DNA of 64,000 bases from Hydrangea macrophylla (Eukaryota; Streptophyta; Magnoliopsida; Cornales; Hydrangeaceae), in contig CM066988.1 of assembly GCA_033977485.1 (NCBI GenBank), positions 76,977,669-77,041,668 of the forward strand, in the 5' to 3' direction. How positions within the stretch are numbered: the first letter of the stretch is position 1; each line of letters begins with the position of its first letter. Both the position numbers and the translations under genes were made by a program. The notes beneath the pieces are model-generated. The model was not told the origin of the DNA. It made no database searches and saw only the letters and a program-made list of their open reading frames with translations. Positions 20,697 through 32,094 of the stretch are shown one piece after another.

Positions 20697-22880
20697 TGGG
20701 GATTTCTCAATTTTTCTCTTTGTTTTTTTACCTTCTGTTTCCCACACTTGTCTAGTTGTTTTTCTTTTCTGGTAGTTTTTTTTTTACGATCGAGTTTGTC
20801 TTTGTTTAGATAGTTTTGTTTCTATGTGTTTCATTACATTCTTTTAATTCTAGTTTAGTTTTTATTGATTAATAAATAAATAAATAAAATAAAATAAAAA
20901 AGAACATATGTATTATATTTTAGCCTTTATTTGTTTGTTTAATTTTCTTTTGTTAAGTATTAACAGGTGAAATAGTGCTCCATTTGGAGTATGTTTGAAC
21001 TTGCATATTATTATACGTTCACATGGTTTGTGGTTGCCGAAATCGAGGTATTATCGTTCCTTCTCTACGTACTTTCCTTTCTTTTGTTTTATTGTTTCAT
21101 TGGGGGCAATGAAAGGTTTAGGTTTGGGGGTATGCACATTATTATATGCACCAAAATTTTGAAAAAAAATTCGATACTTGTGCTTAAATAAACGATGTCA
21201 CCTACGGTTTTGCAATCTCTAGTTGATACATCTTGTTATGTAACTATGATTGTTATAGAATGGTAAACAAGAGAAGATGTAATTAAATATTTGCTGAAGT
21301 CATGATATGATGTTTTAGGTCATGTATCATTCGAATCGTAGTTTTATATCATAGATTTGCACACAAACTTATGCACTGCACGTAGTCGCTTGAATATATG
21401 TTTGATGTGAACTATAATATGATTCGGATTTCTAGATAACACATGGTGGAGACTAGACCCAGTGAGCTTTTGGGCCTATCTTTTCTTTTTAGAGGGTTAT
21501 AAATACATTGTGTTTATCGAATTTCATTAAATAGCACATTAACTTGTTGTTTAGTCTCATTATTCTTGTTTTGGTTGATAATCAAGTTAAAATATTTGTT
21601 ACCATGCTAAATAATCTTCTGTCATAAATATTAAAGAACCATATGACCATAGGAGATGATGGTAGTCCCTCTTTGTTTAATGCCGACCGATAAATGATAA
21701 ATTTCCTTAGTTCGCCCCTTGAGCCATTAAAATGCCATTTTTTTCTTTAATTACCATTATCCTATTTTTGCTCTAATTTGGCCAACTTGGAGTTCACCCC
21801 TGAAAGATTGATCAACTTTTAGTAGTGTTAAGGCGATGTGTGATTGAGAAGAAGAAGAAAAAGAAAATAAGATGATGTTTGGGTGGTTGCCTTGTTATTT
21901 ATTGAATATTCGTTTCAAAAGTAACAAGGAGGAAAAGAATAGAGGAAAAGAAAAGAAAAGAAAAGAATAAAAAAAAGAAAAAAGAAAAAAAAAAGAAAAA
22001 GAAACAGAAGGAGAAAAAATTGAAAGGAATGAAAAGAAGAGAATGAAATGATGAAGTTGGTGGAAGAGAGAATGAAAGAAATCGAGCATGCCTTACAATG
22101 CCATTCTTTCTATCCTTTTTCATTGCCTGAGTCACGTTATAACCTTTGAAAAGTCCTATTTGATCCTAGGAAACATGGTTTGGATATGAAAACGATGGGA
22201 GGGGGATTAAAACATGGTAACAATTAATTTTTCTTGATTGTTGGCATCCTATCCATGAGACTACTATTCTTTCGTGTCATGCGTCTTTTCTGAGTCATAT
22301 GTGAGCGGTTTCTTATTTTGAAAATATATTTCCTTTACTCACATATTTTAGAAAAATTACACCTGTTTCTGAGTGTTTCATTTGAGAGTGTAATTAACAT
22401 TGTGAGATTCGTAGTCGAGACATAGTTAAATGGTTATCCGAAGTATATTCCAAGTTCATGACATGCGCATGTTTATTTGACTACCATATCACACACGTGC
22501 AATTTTATGAGAAACTTTATTGATTTATACGATGTATGTGCTTGAGATTGTTTTTCATGACGTAGGTAGACATTTGATTCCGTTTCTTCTTGTTCGTTAT
22601 TCTATTTCAAATCATCGTTCTATGATAAGGAGTATTGATTGTTTTATTTTTCGTTTGAATAAAACTTTTTAAATTTATTAGTTAATAAAGATGGTTGTGG
22701 GTGAAGTATTGATGAGAATCCTCACGAGACTTTACTCGTCCTACTAGGGACACCTAGGGGTTTAGAAGGCTTGTTGCATATGCTAAATGCAATCGCGTTG
22801 CCTGCGATAGTGAGTTAGAATTTTTAAGTATAGTAGTATTTAGTTTTATGTTTTTCTTTGCTCGAGGACTAGCAAAGAGT
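20697..22880 (+). other. Athila 3' non-coding region
   Basis: About 2.2 kb of AT-rich sequence where pol and the env-like region would be expected. It includes an (A/G)-rich tract at about 21,850-22,085 and T-rich stretches. No catalytic motifs of RT (xxDD), RNase H or integrase were found in any frame; the 60-90-codon frames here are compositional. Confidence 0.65.
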
Positions 22881-22893
22881 AGGTTTGGGGGTG
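22881..22893 (+). promoter_or_regulatory. Athila polypurine tract
   Basis: AGGTTTGGGGGTG lies directly before the TGATCGGCG start of the 3' LTR, the usual place for the plus-strand primer. Confidence 0.75.
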
Positions 22894-24376
22894 TGATCGG
22901 CGACGAATAGTTGCCGTTTATAGTCCTAAAAATACGCTTTGTTAGCCAATTTCATGTAGTTATTAATTGTTTTTTAATAAGTATTCTAAATTTTGTAGGA
23001 TTTGGAGCTTTAACTTGAAAATGCACAAAAATCCAATGATTAGTGGCTTTAGAAGTCATTCTGGACTCAAACGGTGATTCTGGTGAAAGCTGAATGCAGT
23101 AGCAGCCTTGGTAAATCGCATTTTTGGAAAGGAATACTTGGAATTTGAGAAATTTCTCCTGAGCTTTAAAATGTAGATCTTCGAGTTATGGACGCGTGGC
23201 CGCAAACGGAGAGTCAATCTGAGTTCCGAGCAAAAAGTTATCGCAATTCTACGAAAGTCGCGCAGTGCAGCGAAAATGACCTCACGCGAGCGGGCCGCGC
23301 GAGCGACCTGTGAAAAAACCAAAAACACGTATTTTGTTAAATTAAAGTGCCCAGCGAAGGTGGTTTGTGCATATGACGTCCATAAACGTAAATATAGTAG
23401 TTTTAGTACGATTTGACTTAGGAAAGCTTCCTAAATCCTTCCAAACTCTATATAAATCCTAGTCTAAATCAATTTTGTGGTTACACATCATTACACAACA
23501 TTAGATACATCCATATACAACTAAAATTTCAACCATTGAAGAGAGGAAAGCAAGGAGAAGAAGAAGAAGACCAAGGATTCCCATGGCCTCCTCCATCAAC
23601 CTCTTGCCGTTCATCAATTCTATGGTCAATTAAACTCAAGATCTAGGGTTTCAATGAAACCCTAGCCAAGTAATAGGGTGTATTTTATGTTTTTATTTTA
23701 GTTTTATTATGTATGGATGACAGTTACATGTTCCGAGGATTTTTATAAATAAATCGTGCTTTTATTAATTAAATCGTTATTTTCAAAATCTATTCTTGTC
23801 TTAGATCTATTTTGATGGTAGTGTGCTCAATGATCTATGCTTGATGTGCTTGTTTAGATTATTCGTGTAATGGTGCTTATATTGAATTGTGCTATCAAGT
23901 ATCCGAATAGTCCATACCTAGATTAGACGGATTATACCACAACCCTAGTTTAGTGTGGGATAATTCGTGCTAACCGAAGATGGATTATGTTGGTGCTTGA
24001 ACCATAGTTATTTTCTTGACGGAGGAATTGGGCTTGTAGCTACAATTCCCCATTATCATCCAACTTAATAAGCTAAAGTAATTCGTAAATACCCTTATTA
24101 TGAAGCTAGTGGTGGATTCGCAATCCTAGGTTCCTTAAACTTATTATAAAAACAAACATTTAATTGCTTTCATAATTTAGATTTACTTTTATTGTTATTA
24201 GTTTAATTCAAATTAAATCCAAAATCCGTTTTCTCAATTAACTAAATTTAGGTTTTAAAAAATAAAGTGCGTAGTATTCAATCTCTGTGGGTTCGATCTT
24301 TACTTTCACACTGCAAATCTTTTGAAAGTAAAGCATAAGTAAAGCATACTTTTATATCTTGATTTTGACAACATTA
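22894..24376 (+). repeat. Athila 3' LTR
   Basis: This LTR is collinear with 15,668-17,149. The terminal CA has become TA (ACATTA). The CpG block at about 23,281-23,308 reads GCGAGCGGGCCGCGCGAGCG, better preserved than in the 5' LTR. Confidence 0.9.
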
Positions 24377-26495
24377 GGGGGCTAAGTGCAAAGCTTTAGA
24401 AAGTTGTAGAGAGAAAGAGAGATAGAGATAGGTTTAGAAGAGAGAAAGGGAATTTCTCCCTCTGATTTTCTATAAGAAAGTAAGTTTTAATCTTGCTTTC
24501 TTCCACTAACTCTCTTATACTTCACATTCAAATCCTCCCCAACCACTATTCTTGAGCAATCTTGAGTTAGGAAGCTACTTCCATGTCCAAATATCAATAT
24601 CTATGAATGAAACACCAAGCTATAAGTACAAAATCACATTGATTATCATCTATTGATTGTTATTGTTTGCTTGTTCATATTATGTTCATCTCTTCTCACC
24701 TCATTTCTTTTTTATTTTGGTTTGATTCCTTACATGTTTATCATCATCTAGATAACATGTTGTTTGAGGAGAGTGAATCATTATGGATAGTAGCTCTTGA
24801 CCTCAAAGACATATTTGATGGATGATGATTCTAACTTCAATACATTCATATGTATTATTGAAGTCATATTCTCAAACAAAACTATGTTTGTCCGAACAAT
24901 ATTGGGAGTTTTTGATGATGAGCTTGATGTTGATTTCTTAAGTAGTCTAAATCCCCTTTTGTGCTGAAAATGTTCTTTTAAAACCCCTATTTCAAAACCC
25001 CTCTAAAACCCCAACATTTAGATTCCAAGAAACAAGCCTTGTTTTACCAAAAAATCTTCAAAACAGTGAATGACCTGAGTTCAAAGATTTCTTTAGAACT
25101 CAATACTCAAAGGGTGATTACAAGACCAATTGGAAAGTCTTCCTAATTCATTAGAGAACACCCATGATTTTTGGTTTGATTTGGAAACACATGGAAGGTT
25201 TCCATTTTGACCCAAACATCCCTTCCAGACATTCTGTTTTTACTGTCACAGCAGCTTATTTGACTTTCAACTTATTTTTTAGAAAACATTTCAAAAAGGG
25301 GTGGTACCAACTTATTTTTTCCTTAAACTTCAGTGTCTTATGGAACTGTCAGTATAATATGGGCCTCTAGATGTTTTGTTTTCATTTTCTAAGATTTTTT
25401 AATATTTCAGTCGATAATACGAATTCTGTTTCTTAGTAACCTCTCTTGTTCATATGATTTCTTTCAATATGTAATAGTTATTGTAGTTTGGCTTTTTGGT
25501 ATATGTTACAGACATAATGAGGATGATCTCCATAAAACATCATGCATTCAAAACATTCCTAACCCCTCTTTTCCATTTTTAAAATATCAACTCACTGTTC
25601 TGTCCACTATTCACAGCAAGCATACTTTTACTTTCATTCTTTGATTTGATGCTCACATGTACTCCAAATTAGTTCATATCTTAGGAAGTAGTCCATACTA
25701 CATTTGTACATATTCTATGATGATTTCCTTCATACATTCATGCATACTATAGACTTCTAAGTCACTTTAGAAAGTCCATGTACACAAACACACTACAAGC
25801 TTTGCACATTCTAGGATCATACATTGCATCCATGCAAGATTTGGACTGAACTTGATCATGCGTTCATGCTTCCCCACGATCTAATCTTCCTTTCTCATCC
25901 GTCCCGGGGATTGAGAGGTCTTCTTTTCTCAAAGATTAACATGCATCATCCTAGCTTGCTAAGCATATTTTGACTTCTTTGATTATTTGTTTCAGGAACA
26001 ATTCATGTCCCCTTTAGATTAGGAAAACTTGATTACTTGATATGTGATTAGACGATTTTTCCTAAGTTTGTTTGTGTGATCCTTCACCTTTGCATTTTGT
26101 GGTATTTGGCTTAGATCTTATGAATGATATCTTATCTTTTGATCTTCCATTTCAAGATTATCATATGATGTAATATACTATCATAGTATTAATTGGCGAA
26201 CCAAACATAGTAAAAGATGATTATTTGGATGCTAATTGAGGCCGGTCGAGAGACGAGGCGAGTTGAGGTTGTTTTAGTCGTGACAAAGGCTCCTTCCTCT
26301 CTTGTACAAAAACCCCAAGCCAAGTTCTTTGGTTATGAAGGGCCAGTACCCTTTATCCATTTGGGTGAGTCAAATTAGATTTCTTGGTTCCTTAAGACCA
26401 AGTGGCGACTCTATATCTGTTTTCAACAGGCCTTTCTTTTCATTTCTTCAAATCAATTTCAAAACTAAAATCGGAAAGCCAATTCCGTGTGTTCA
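24377..26495 (+). repeat. Tat-A 3' LTR, segment 2 of 2
   Basis: It starts with the second GGGGG copy and continues GCTAAGTGCAAAGC, matching about 3,325-5,495. It ends GTGTGTTCA at 26,495, where the Tekay-A LTR resumes with AAATTGGCCC. Confidence 0.85.
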
Positions 26496-26723
26496 AAATT
26501 GGCCCTAACTCAATCGCCTAGCCAGAATTGGCCCTAACTTGACACAAACACAACACAACCGACAATAGGCCGTTAAGGTTACACGACAAATGCAATCAAT
26601 CATGGAACAACTGACTAGATTATTCAACACAATCATGCTCTCACACGTCCTTCACTACGCTTATCAATTTAAGTACATTATTCGCGTATTGTTCTTCATT
26701 ATACCATTAGTGATTCGACCCGA
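26496..26723 (-). repeat. Shared Tekay-A LTR, segment 2 of 3
   Basis: This segment is collinear with about 40,853-41,095 of the right-hand LTR. It is bounded left by Tat-A and right by Tat-C. Confidence 0.85.
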
Positions 26724-29700
26724 TGTGGACACGCAAAATTCCACCGCTTTGTTTTGTTTTTGAAATTTGATTTTGAAAAGAGAGAAAAAAAGGGTCTGTT
26801 GAAAACAGATACAGAGTCGCCACTTGGTATTTAAGGAACCAAGAAACCTAATTTTGACTCACCCAAATGGATAAAGGGCACCGGCCTTTCATAACCAAAG
26901 AACTTGGCTCGGGGTTTTGGTACGAGAGAGGAAGGAGCCTTTGTCGCGACTAAAACACCCTCAACTCGCCCCGTCTTTCGACGGGCCTCAATTAGCATCT
27001 AAATAATCATCTTATACTATGTATGGTTCGGCAATTAATACTATGATAGTATATTACATCACATAAGAATCTTGAAATTGAAAATCAAAAGATAAGATAT
27101 CATTCATAAGATCTAAGTCAAATATCATACAATGTAAAGTGAAAATCACACAAATAAACCTAGGAAAAATCGTCTAATCATGTATCAAGTAATTAAGTTT
27201 CCCTAATCTAAAGGGGACATGAATTGTTCTTGAAACAAATAATCAAAGAATCAAAGTATGCTTAGCAAGCTAGTATGATGCATGTTAATCTTTGAGAAAA
27301 GAAGACCGCTCAATCCCCGGGACGGATGAGAAAGGAGGATTAGATCGAGGGGAAGCATGAACGTGTGAACATGATCATTCCTTATAATCTTCTTAGATTA
27401 GTAGCCATGAAGGCCCCAAATCTTGCATGGATGCAATGTATGTATCTAGAATGTGCCAAGGTCGTAGTGTGCTTTGTGTTCATGGATTCCTAGAATGACT
27501 TAGAAGTCTATAATGTGTATGAATGAATGAATGAAATCATCATGGGATATGTACAAATGTAGTATGAACTACTTCCTAAGACATGAGCTAATTTGGAGTT
27601 CATGTAAGCATCAAATCAAAGAATGAAAGTTAAAATGTGCTTGCTGTGAATAGTGGACAGAACAGTAACTATATCTTTTAAAAATTGAAAAGAGGGGTTA
27701 GGAATGTTTTCAAGGCATGATATTTTATGGAGATATTCCTTATTGTGGCTAGAACATAACCCAAAAAGCTAATATTTAATAACTATTACAGATTGAGAGA
27801 AATAATATAAACAATGAATGTTACTCAGAAATAGAGTTTGTACTGTTGACTGAAATGTCAAAAAATCTTGGAAAATGAAAACAAATGATATAGAGGCCCA
27901 TATTGTACAGAAAGTTCCCTAAGACATTTAAGTTCAAGGGAAAAATAAGTTAGGACCACTCTGTTTGGAAAAGTGTTCTGTAAACAAGTTGAAAGTAGAC
28001 CAAGCTGCTGTGACAGCAAAAACAGAATATCTGGAGAGAATGTTTGGGTCCAAATGGACCATTTTCATGTATTTCCAAGTCAAACCAAAAATCATGGGTG
28101 TTCTCTAATGAGTTAGGAAGATTTTCCAAGTGTTCTTGCATCCATACATTGAGTATTGAGTTCTAGAGAAATCTTTGAACTCAGATCACTCACTGTTTTG
28201 ACTCACTGTTTTGAAGATTTTGGGAAAAATTTGAGTTTTCTTTCTTGAAATCAAAATGAGAGGGATTGAGAGGGGTTTTGAAATAGAGGTTTTGAAAGTA
28301 TATTTTCAACATCAAATAGAGATTATAACCTCTTGGAATATCAACATCAAACTCATCATCAAGAACCCCCAATATTATTGGAGAGATTCATTTTTATTTG
28401 AACATAACTTCAAGGATACCTTGGAGGTATTGAAGTTATAATCATCTTCTATCAAACATGTTTTTGAGGTCAAGAGCTACTATCCATAAGGATTCACTCA
28501 CCTCAAACTTCATGTCATTATCTAGATGATGATGAACTAGTAAGTAAATAAAGAAAATCAAAAAGAAGTGAGATGAGAAGAGATGAACATTATATAAGCA
28601 AACAAGTAAATAGATAGCAATCAATAGATGATATTCATGATGTATAGAACTTGTAGTTTGGTGTTTCACTCATATGTAATGACATTGGACATGGAAGAAG
28701 CTTCCACTCTCTTAAATGCTCACTAAAATGGTGGTTGGGTGTATTGAATGTTGAAGTAAATGGGAGTAATGAAGTAAAAACAAAGTTTAGAACTCACTTT
28801 TGTTTTGAAAATCAAAGAAGGAAGCTTATTTTCTCTCTATTCTAGCCTTATCTCTACAACTTTCTCTCCCAAACTTTTTCTAAGCTTTCATTTGACACCC
28901 CCAAAATGAAGAGCAATGGGGGGTTTAAATAGGCCAACTTGGGGTGATTTTGGAATTTAGAAAGTATTCCCATTGGCTCCAAACATCTGAAATCATAAAA
29001 CTACGTTGTTTTGGTTTATAATTAATCAAAATGGAATCCCAAAATTATTTACAAAAACACACTGTTCTGGAGGGGAGTGCTGCGGCGGTAATGGGCCAGT
29101 GTCGCGGGGGCAGTGCTCCTCCTTCGTCCAGATAATGCTGTTTAGGCCCCCAGAGGTTCCGGTATTCGCGAAAAGGCCCTATTTTGTCCGAAATTCATAG
29201 AAAATGCATACGAACTCCAAATTGAGGTTGTGATATACCGTTGGAAAGGTAATGGAGTCTAATTTACATAAAAAAATAGTTCGGGGACAGGTCACTTTGA
29301 AAGGTTTTGCGGTATTTGCGATAAAATCCGATTTGATCGCCTTTTTCGTCTCCGAACATTCATAACAAACTCGTTTTAAATCCGAAAATTATGTACGATA
29401 TACCGTCGGAAAGCTATTGAACTCTAGTATCCATGAAAAATATTTGAAAATTGTTACGGTGCCCCGGTTCTAAAGTCAAATTCTGGTCAAACTGGTCAAA
29501 CCTGGGATTCCCGGGAAGTTCTAGGAGTCTTCGGGAGTTCCCAGGAGGTGACGTTTTCGCTCGATTTTCTTTTAAAACTCATTTTAATACTTTTCTCATG
29601 ATCTAGAATGATTCTGGTGAATTTGGACGATTTTGGTCAAACTTGGTCATACTTTGGTCAAACCGGTCAACGGGGACTTTCCGGGAACTTCCGGGACTTC

Positions 29701-29960
29701 CGGGGGTCTCTGGGAGCTGAGGATTTCATCCGATTTTTCTTAAAAAATCATTTTATCACTTTTCTTACGACGTAGCATGTTTCCAGAACTTTGGGACCAA
29801 ATCTGGGAGTTTTCGGGCTTTCAGGGGCATTTTGGTCATTCTGAGCATTCTGAGAGATAGAATTGGCTTCCAGGAGTCCTTTCGAGTCTTTTTCGATCAT
29901 TGTGAACCACCAAGCTATGGGTCTCCTGAATCTGATAGCCGACAAAATGGGGTGTCTACA
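26724..29960 (-). repeat. Tat-C 3' LTR
   Basis: In reverse complement it starts TGTAGACACCCC (29,960) and ends GTGTCCACA (26,724) and follows the Tat-A LTRs throughout, with many differences. It carries the palindrome cluster at about 29,076-29,126 (TGCTGCGGCGGTA, GTGTCGCGGGGGCA), more decayed than in Tat-A. Confidence 0.85.
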
Positions 29961-29974
29961 GTTTGCCCCTCTTT
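29961..29974 (-). promoter_or_regulatory. Tat-C polypurine tract
   Basis: The minus strand reads AAAGAGGGGCAAAC, the same as the Tat-A polypurine tract, directly before the LTR start. Confidence 0.85.
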
Positions 29975-30754
29975 GGCATAAACTTGCGAGGCAACGCATG
30001 TCGCAAGCGAGTGCCAAAGTTTTGAAGAGACAGGACTTTTTGGAGGCTATAGATTTAGGATAAAAAAAATGTTGCAAAAGATGCAATGATGCTGAGGTCT
30101 AGTGCTGGTCGTGTTCTGCGTGAGCTGCCTACGTATCCCAAGGGGAATCAGACCAGGATGTAGTTCGGGGCATAAAGGAATAAATCACACATGCACATAC
30201 ACAACAATCAGGAGGATGCTATGCTAAAAGAGTGATATGCAATGCATGGATGTGATATGAATTGTGTCATGAGTCCTATCATGTCTAGTGTTATGACCCT
30301 AGTATGAGCAGGTGTTGTGGGGTGTGTGCCATTTCGAGTGGACTTGTGTTGTGCTAGTGCTTTTGACCATGATATAGTGGCCGACCACGGTCTGAAAAGA
30401 CTCTGGGTTTCGGGGTAAACTTCTCAAATTACGGGAAGTGTGCTTTACAAGTGAATGGGATCAGATGTGGGGTCTTTGAGGATGACAACTAAGGATAACC
30501 CATAGGTGAGGGAGTTCATGATAACCGACAGTTTTATAATAACCAAAGTGAGGAGGCTCATAATAAGTGGGGTAGCTCACAATAATTGACAGGTGAGATA
30601 GCCGGAGCGAAAAAGCTCACGATAAGTGAGGAAACTCATAATGACTGATAGGTGAGAAAGCTCATGATAATCAGTGGACACGGATCCTTAAATTGTGAAT
30701 AGACAGTGCTTGCCCTGGGAATCGGGGTGATTTGACTGCGAGTGATGTTTTCAA
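29975..30754 (-). repeat. Tat-C 3' untranslated region with GCTCAYRATAA minisatellite
   Basis: The first about 390 bp follow Tat-A 14,180-14,560. Beyond that is a distinct array at about 30,500-30,675 of degenerate units, AGGTGAGAAAGCTCATGATAA with spacer variants, not present in Tat-A. It ends at the rearranged junction with the host LTR near 30,754. Confidence 0.65.
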
Positions 30755-30916
30755 TCTTTAGCATGGTACTATCAAGCAAGCAAATAGTACAACTCTAGAA
30801 ATGATAAACTTAATCATTTATAACATATACAAATTCCAGGTTCAGTTAACAAACTCCACAGTACAAACTTTATTAGTTTGATTTACACAAACCAACAAAG
30901 AATTCAAAACTGTCAA

Positions 30917-31011
30917 GCTCGAGCGCTCTAACTACTCGAGCACTCCAAGCTCGAGCGCTCACACCACTCGAGCGCTCTGGGCTAGAGGGCTCGAGGGCTC
31001 AGGTTTAGCAG
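30917..31011 (-). repeat. CTCGAGCGCTC word cluster, downstream group (shared LTR)
   Basis: Copies of CTCGAGCGCTC or one-base variants lie at 30,918, 30,935, 30,950 and 30,967, and degenerate forms (CTAGAGGGCTCGAGGGCTC) follow. The word holds overlapping palindromes CTCGAG and AGCGCT. The right-hand LTR counterpart is 41,358-41,411. Confidence 0.85.
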
Positions 31012-31835
31012 TTTAGAACAATGTATGTTTTAGCAACTTTAAAACCCATACGATTTTAACATATAAACTTCAAGATCCTTAATTAAACTTCACATATAAT
31101 ATGTTAAACATAATAAACAAGTTCATATACACCTGGGACATGAATCATAGCACTCAACTTGATGATCAAACCAAATGGATGATGAAATTGTATGTGAACT
31201 TGAAAATATATGATGATCATGAGGATCTAAAGCTAGATCATGAACATGCAACATACTTTTATAACTTATACATGTATACATACCCATTGTAAGTGAGTTG
31301 AAGTACTTACTAAGAATCAAAACTCGAATAGATGATGATCTAAGCATAAACTTGAGAAAGAGATGAAGATTATGATAATCTAGAGTTAAATCTAGTTAAA
31401 ACAACCACATACAACATTATTATAGATTAATTACATGTATATGAACACTTTGTAATTGAATTGAAGTACTCACTATGCAATCAAGATGCAATAGATGATG
31501 TTTTTGTTGAGAATGATGAAGATGATGATGATCAATCTTCAACAACCACACATGCAAGCTTCAAACTAAGATCTTCTCTTGGATTCTTCAAGACATTAGC
31601 CTCCAGCACTTCAAGAGTATTAAAGTACAAGTATATGTGCTTATGGAAGATTAGATGGAGGATCCAAGGACATACAAGAGTAAAATATATGTGTTTGTGT
31701 AAAAACTCTCAAGAATTCTCCCTCACAAACTCTCTCTGTAACTCTCTGTTTTCCAATGTAAAAATGATCAGAAATGCTGGGTATTTAAATAATTTTAGGA
31801 CCCTAGGGGCAAAACTATCTTTACACAAAATTTTA

Positions 31836-31882
31836 GCTCGAGCGCTCCGACCTCGAGCTCTTGCTCCTCTTGAGCGCTCGAG
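31836..31882 (-). repeat. CTCGAGCGCTC word cluster, upstream group (shared LTR)
   Basis: GCTCGAGCGCTC (31,836-31,847), CTCGAGCTC (31,852) and GAGCGCTCGAG (31,872-31,882) lie in alternating orientation about 45 bp upstream of the minus-strand TATA-like site. The right LTR copy is 42,236-42,281. Confidence 0.85.
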
Positions 31883-32051
31883 TTTACTAAAATAAGGAAG
31901 GTTTGTTTTGTTTAAAAGATTCATGATATGAAATGTATGAACACTCATGAGATGTCGAGCACTCTCAAAATACCATTCTTTGTATAGAAAAATATCAATG
32001 TTACATATTCGGAAATTGTATTATTAATGGTAGAAAGTCACAGGTGTTACA

Positions 32052-32062
32052 CCTCTTTACCA
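32052..32062 (-). promoter_or_regulatory. Tekay-A polypurine tract
   Basis: The minus strand reads TGGTAAAGAGG just before the LTR start TGTAACACC. It is short but correctly placed. Confidence 0.6.
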
Positions 32063-32094
32063 CTAATAAAAGGATTTCATCCCCAAAATCTGAG

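Larger units (their letters stand above)
15668..24376 (+). mobile_element. Athila-type non-autonomous LTR retrotransposon (gag-protease only)
   Basis: The 8.7-kb element has LTRs of about 1.48 kb (15,668-17,149; 22,894-24,376), a tRNA-Asp-type primer-binding site, a gag-protease frame and a polypurine tract. It is flanked by the 5-bp duplication GGGGG (15,663-15,667 and 24,377-24,381). It interrupts the Tat-A 3' LTR; the intact site is seen at about 3,325 of the 5' LTR. The about 2.6 kb between the protease stop and the 3' LTR contains no RT, RNase H, integrase or env-like frame, so transposition would have needed enzymes from another element. Confidence 0.9.
2231..26495 (+). mobile_element. 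Tat-A: Tat/Ogre-like non-autonomous LTR retrotransposon with two nested insertions
   Basis: Two direct LTRs of about 3.2 kb (2,231-5,495 and 14,575-15,667 plus 24,377-26,495) flank an interior with a primer-binding site at 5,499 and a polypurine tract ending at 14,574. Ends are TGTRGRCAC...GTGTNCA. After removing the gag-only element and the Athila element, about 12 kb remains, with no recognisable gag, RT, RNase H or integrase. It resembles a large retrotransposon derivative that depends on an autonomous relative. Lineage is inferred from LTR length, the LTR motif GGCGACTC, the primer-binding site and a conserved GGGTACGTAGGCAG motif near the 3' end. The flanks carry AATT on both sides, compatible with a small target duplication. 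Confidence 0.82.
26724..30754 (-). mobile_element. Tat-C: 5'-truncated Tat-like element
   Basis: In minus-strand order it has about 780 bp of 3' untranslated interior (29,975-30,754), a polypurine tract and a complete 3' LTR (26,724-29,960). The 5' LTR and most of the interior are missing. Compared with the right-hand Tekay-A LTR, about 100 bp of host sequence (equivalent to about 41,096-41,194) is also missing at the junction. A deletion after insertion therefore removed the 5' part of the element and adjoining host LTR. Confidence 0.82.
30754..32051 (-). repeat. Shared Tekay-A LTR, segment 3 of 3
   Basis: This segment is collinear with about 41,195-42,453. It ends GGTGTTACA on the plus strand (minus-strand start TGTAACACC). 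It holds two clusters of the word CTCGAGCGCTC (30,917-30,977 and 31,836-31,882) and a minus-strand TATA-like sequence at 31,782-31,791. The reading frames at 31,101-31,292 and 31,461-31,895 have counterparts in the other LTR but no protein features. Confidence 0.88.

Noticed and set aside
22894..23328. 90-103-codon minus-strand frames shared by the two Athila LTRs
   Set aside because: They are LTR-internal, antisense to the element, and differ in length between the two LTRs. There is no protein family resemblance.
31101..31292. 63-codon frame conserved between two LTR copies (also 41,510-41,701)
   Set aside because: Conservation reflects the LTR duplication, and the differences do not favour silent sites by eye. 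It lies inside the LTR with no known counterpart.
31461..31895. 144-codon frame in the shared LTR
   Set aside because: It crosses the TATA-like region and the CTCGAGCGCTC cluster and is broken in the right-hand LTR. Not a gene.
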